From positions 1-6,021 of the forward strand of contig CAJOMT010000077.1 in NCBI GenBank assembly GCA_905235815.1: a DNA stretch of 6,021 nt, given 5' to 3'. The stretch is from an uncultured Clostridia bacterium (GTDB lineage: Bacteria > Bacillota > Clostridia > Christensenellales > Borkfalkiaceae). The notes beneath the pieces are model-generated. The model saw only the letters and a list, made by a program, of their open reading frames with translations. It did no database searches and was not told where the DNA came from. Made by a program: the position numbers and the translations under genes. Positions 5,268-6,021 of the stretch are shown here, piece after piece. Positions within the stretch are counted from its first letter, which is position 1. Every line of letters starts with the position of its first letter.

Positions 5268-6021
5268 TTATTTCTCTTTTCTCCAAACCATCCTATCAAC
5301 TACGCCCGTATACGACTGTATGAGTTTTACTACTTTATCCGACACGTTTACATCCGTGTAGTCGTCTACCGGTTTACAACCCTTTTTATTCATTACCGCA
5401 ACTTCTATCGCCTGCAACAAATTCTTCTCGTCTATTCCGGCAAGCACGAAACACGCGTTGTCGAGCGCCTCGGGACGTTCGGTAGAAGTCCTTATGCATA
5501 CAGCCGCTATCGGCTTATTTATACTAGCGTAAAAACTGCTCTCTTCCGGCAATGTTCCACTATCCGAAACGACCGCAAATGCGTTCATCTGTAAACAGTT
5601 ATAATCATGAAATCCAAGCGGCTCGTGTTGAATAACCCTCTTGTCCAATTTGAAATTACGCAGCTCGATCATCTTTTTAGAGCGTGGGTGGCAGCTGTAT
5701 AATATCGGCATATCATACTTTTCCGCCATTTTATTTATAGCGGTAAATAACGATATAAAATTCTTTTCGGTATCTATATTTTCTTCTCTGTGCGCAGAAA
5801 GTAAAATATACTTGCCTTTTTCAAGGCCAAGGCGTTTATGTATATCACTCGCCTCTATCTTTTCAAGATTATTGTGCAAAACTTCAGCCATAGGGCTACC
5901 CGTAACGTAAGTTCTCTCTTTTGGAAGTCCGCAATCGGCAAGATAACGCCTTGCATGTTCGCTGTAAGCAAGGTTTACGTCTGAAATAATATCCACTATT
6001 CTACGATTAGTCTCTTCGGGC
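5268..6021 (-). CDS. UDP-N-acetyl-sugar 2-epimerase, non-hydrolysing (WecB/Cap5G/FnlC-like), 5' end beyond window
   Basis: The C-terminal 250 residues of a GT-B-fold epimerase that inverts C2 of a UDP-N-acetylhexosamine in the cytoplasm; the full family length is about 370-380 aa. Counting from the first visible codon: PEETNRR (1-7) matches the family PEE.NR motif, followed by VTGSP (39-43), SAHREE (75-80), SCHPR (109-113), SDSGTLPEE (152-160) and RTSTERPE (177-184), which are the UDP-binding and catalytic regions. The frame is open through the window edge, so the GTG at 5996 is internal and not a start. GFHDYNCLQMNAF and SDSGT (rather than the SDSGG(I/L)QEE of housekeeping WecB/MnaA) point to the Cap5G/FnlC/WbpI-like clade, which makes UDP-FucNAc- or ManNAc-type precursors; this subgroup call is inference. 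First visible gene of the operon, 22 bp before the next. Confidence 0.9.
   Translation of the reverse strand, partial: PEETNRRIVDIISDVNLAYSEHARRYLADCGLPKERTYVTGSPMAEVLHNNLEKIEASDIHKRLGLEKGKYILLSAHREENIDTEKNFISLFTAINKMAEKYDMPILYSCHPRSKKMIELRNFKLDKRVIQHEPLGFHDYNCLQMNAFAVVSDSGTLPEESSFYASINKPIAAVCIRTSTERPEALDNACFVLAGIDEKNLLQAIEVAVMNKKGCKPVDDYTDVNVSDKVVKLIQSYTGVVDRMVWRKEK

Noticed and set aside
5994..5996. GTG as start of the epimerase gene
   Set aside because: The frame stays open upstream and encodes the conserved PEETNRR motif, so the gene continues past the window edge.
1..6021. CRISPR array, tRNA/rRNA genes or an insertion sequence with transposase
   Set aside because: No regularly spaced direct repeats, no cloverleaf or rRNA-like sequence, and no DDE transposase motifs were seen on either strand.

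Overview
The window is a bacterial fragment with every supported gene on the minus strand. The AT-leaning composition, AAGGAGG/GGAGG-type ribosome binding sites, ATG/TTG starts and gene repertoire suggest a low-GC Bacillota, probably an uncultured Clostridia-like gut organism. That placement is inference; no taxonomic marker is present.

Positions 6021 down to 1367 hold the distal end of a surface-polysaccharide operon, read right to left. It contains the C-terminal two thirds of a non-hydrolysing UDP-N-acetyl-sugar 2-epimerase, two tandem paralogous 'uncharacterised nucleotidyltransferase' family proteins (366 and 377 aa), an ABC-2 polysaccharide-export permease (Wzm/TagG type) and its ATPase (Wzt/TagH type). 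Gaps are 22, 17, -4 and 2 bp, so the five genes are almost certainly one transcription unit whose promoter lies beyond the right edge. The epimerase would supply an activated amino sugar, and the ABC pair would export the finished lipid-linked glycan across the membrane. The two nucleotidyltransferase-like proteins may modify or prime the polymer. No glycosyltransferase is visible, so the polymer cannot be named.

Positions 1366 to 1028 are gene-free. Next to the operon are three hairpins, the last a good rho-independent terminator (1198-1224). A 9-bp inverted repeat (1123-1161) and a strong sigma-A-type promoter (TTGACA-18 bp-TACAAT, 1067-1096) follow.

Positions 1027 to 1 hold a second, shorter unit that I read as one end of an integrated mobile element. 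It has a 32-aa ORF with a good Shine-Dalgarno, an ambiguous and possibly frameshifted short segment, a 44-aa ORF with a TTG start, and then a large serine recombinase whose intact catalytic domain runs off the left edge. The recombinase gene was found by translating the minus strand, because its stop codon lies outside the window.

The likely story is a large-serine-recombinase element integrated just downstream of the terminator of a capsule or teichoic-acid-like export operon. The least understood parts are the tandem nucleotidyltransferase paralogs and the micro-ORF leader of the recombinase.
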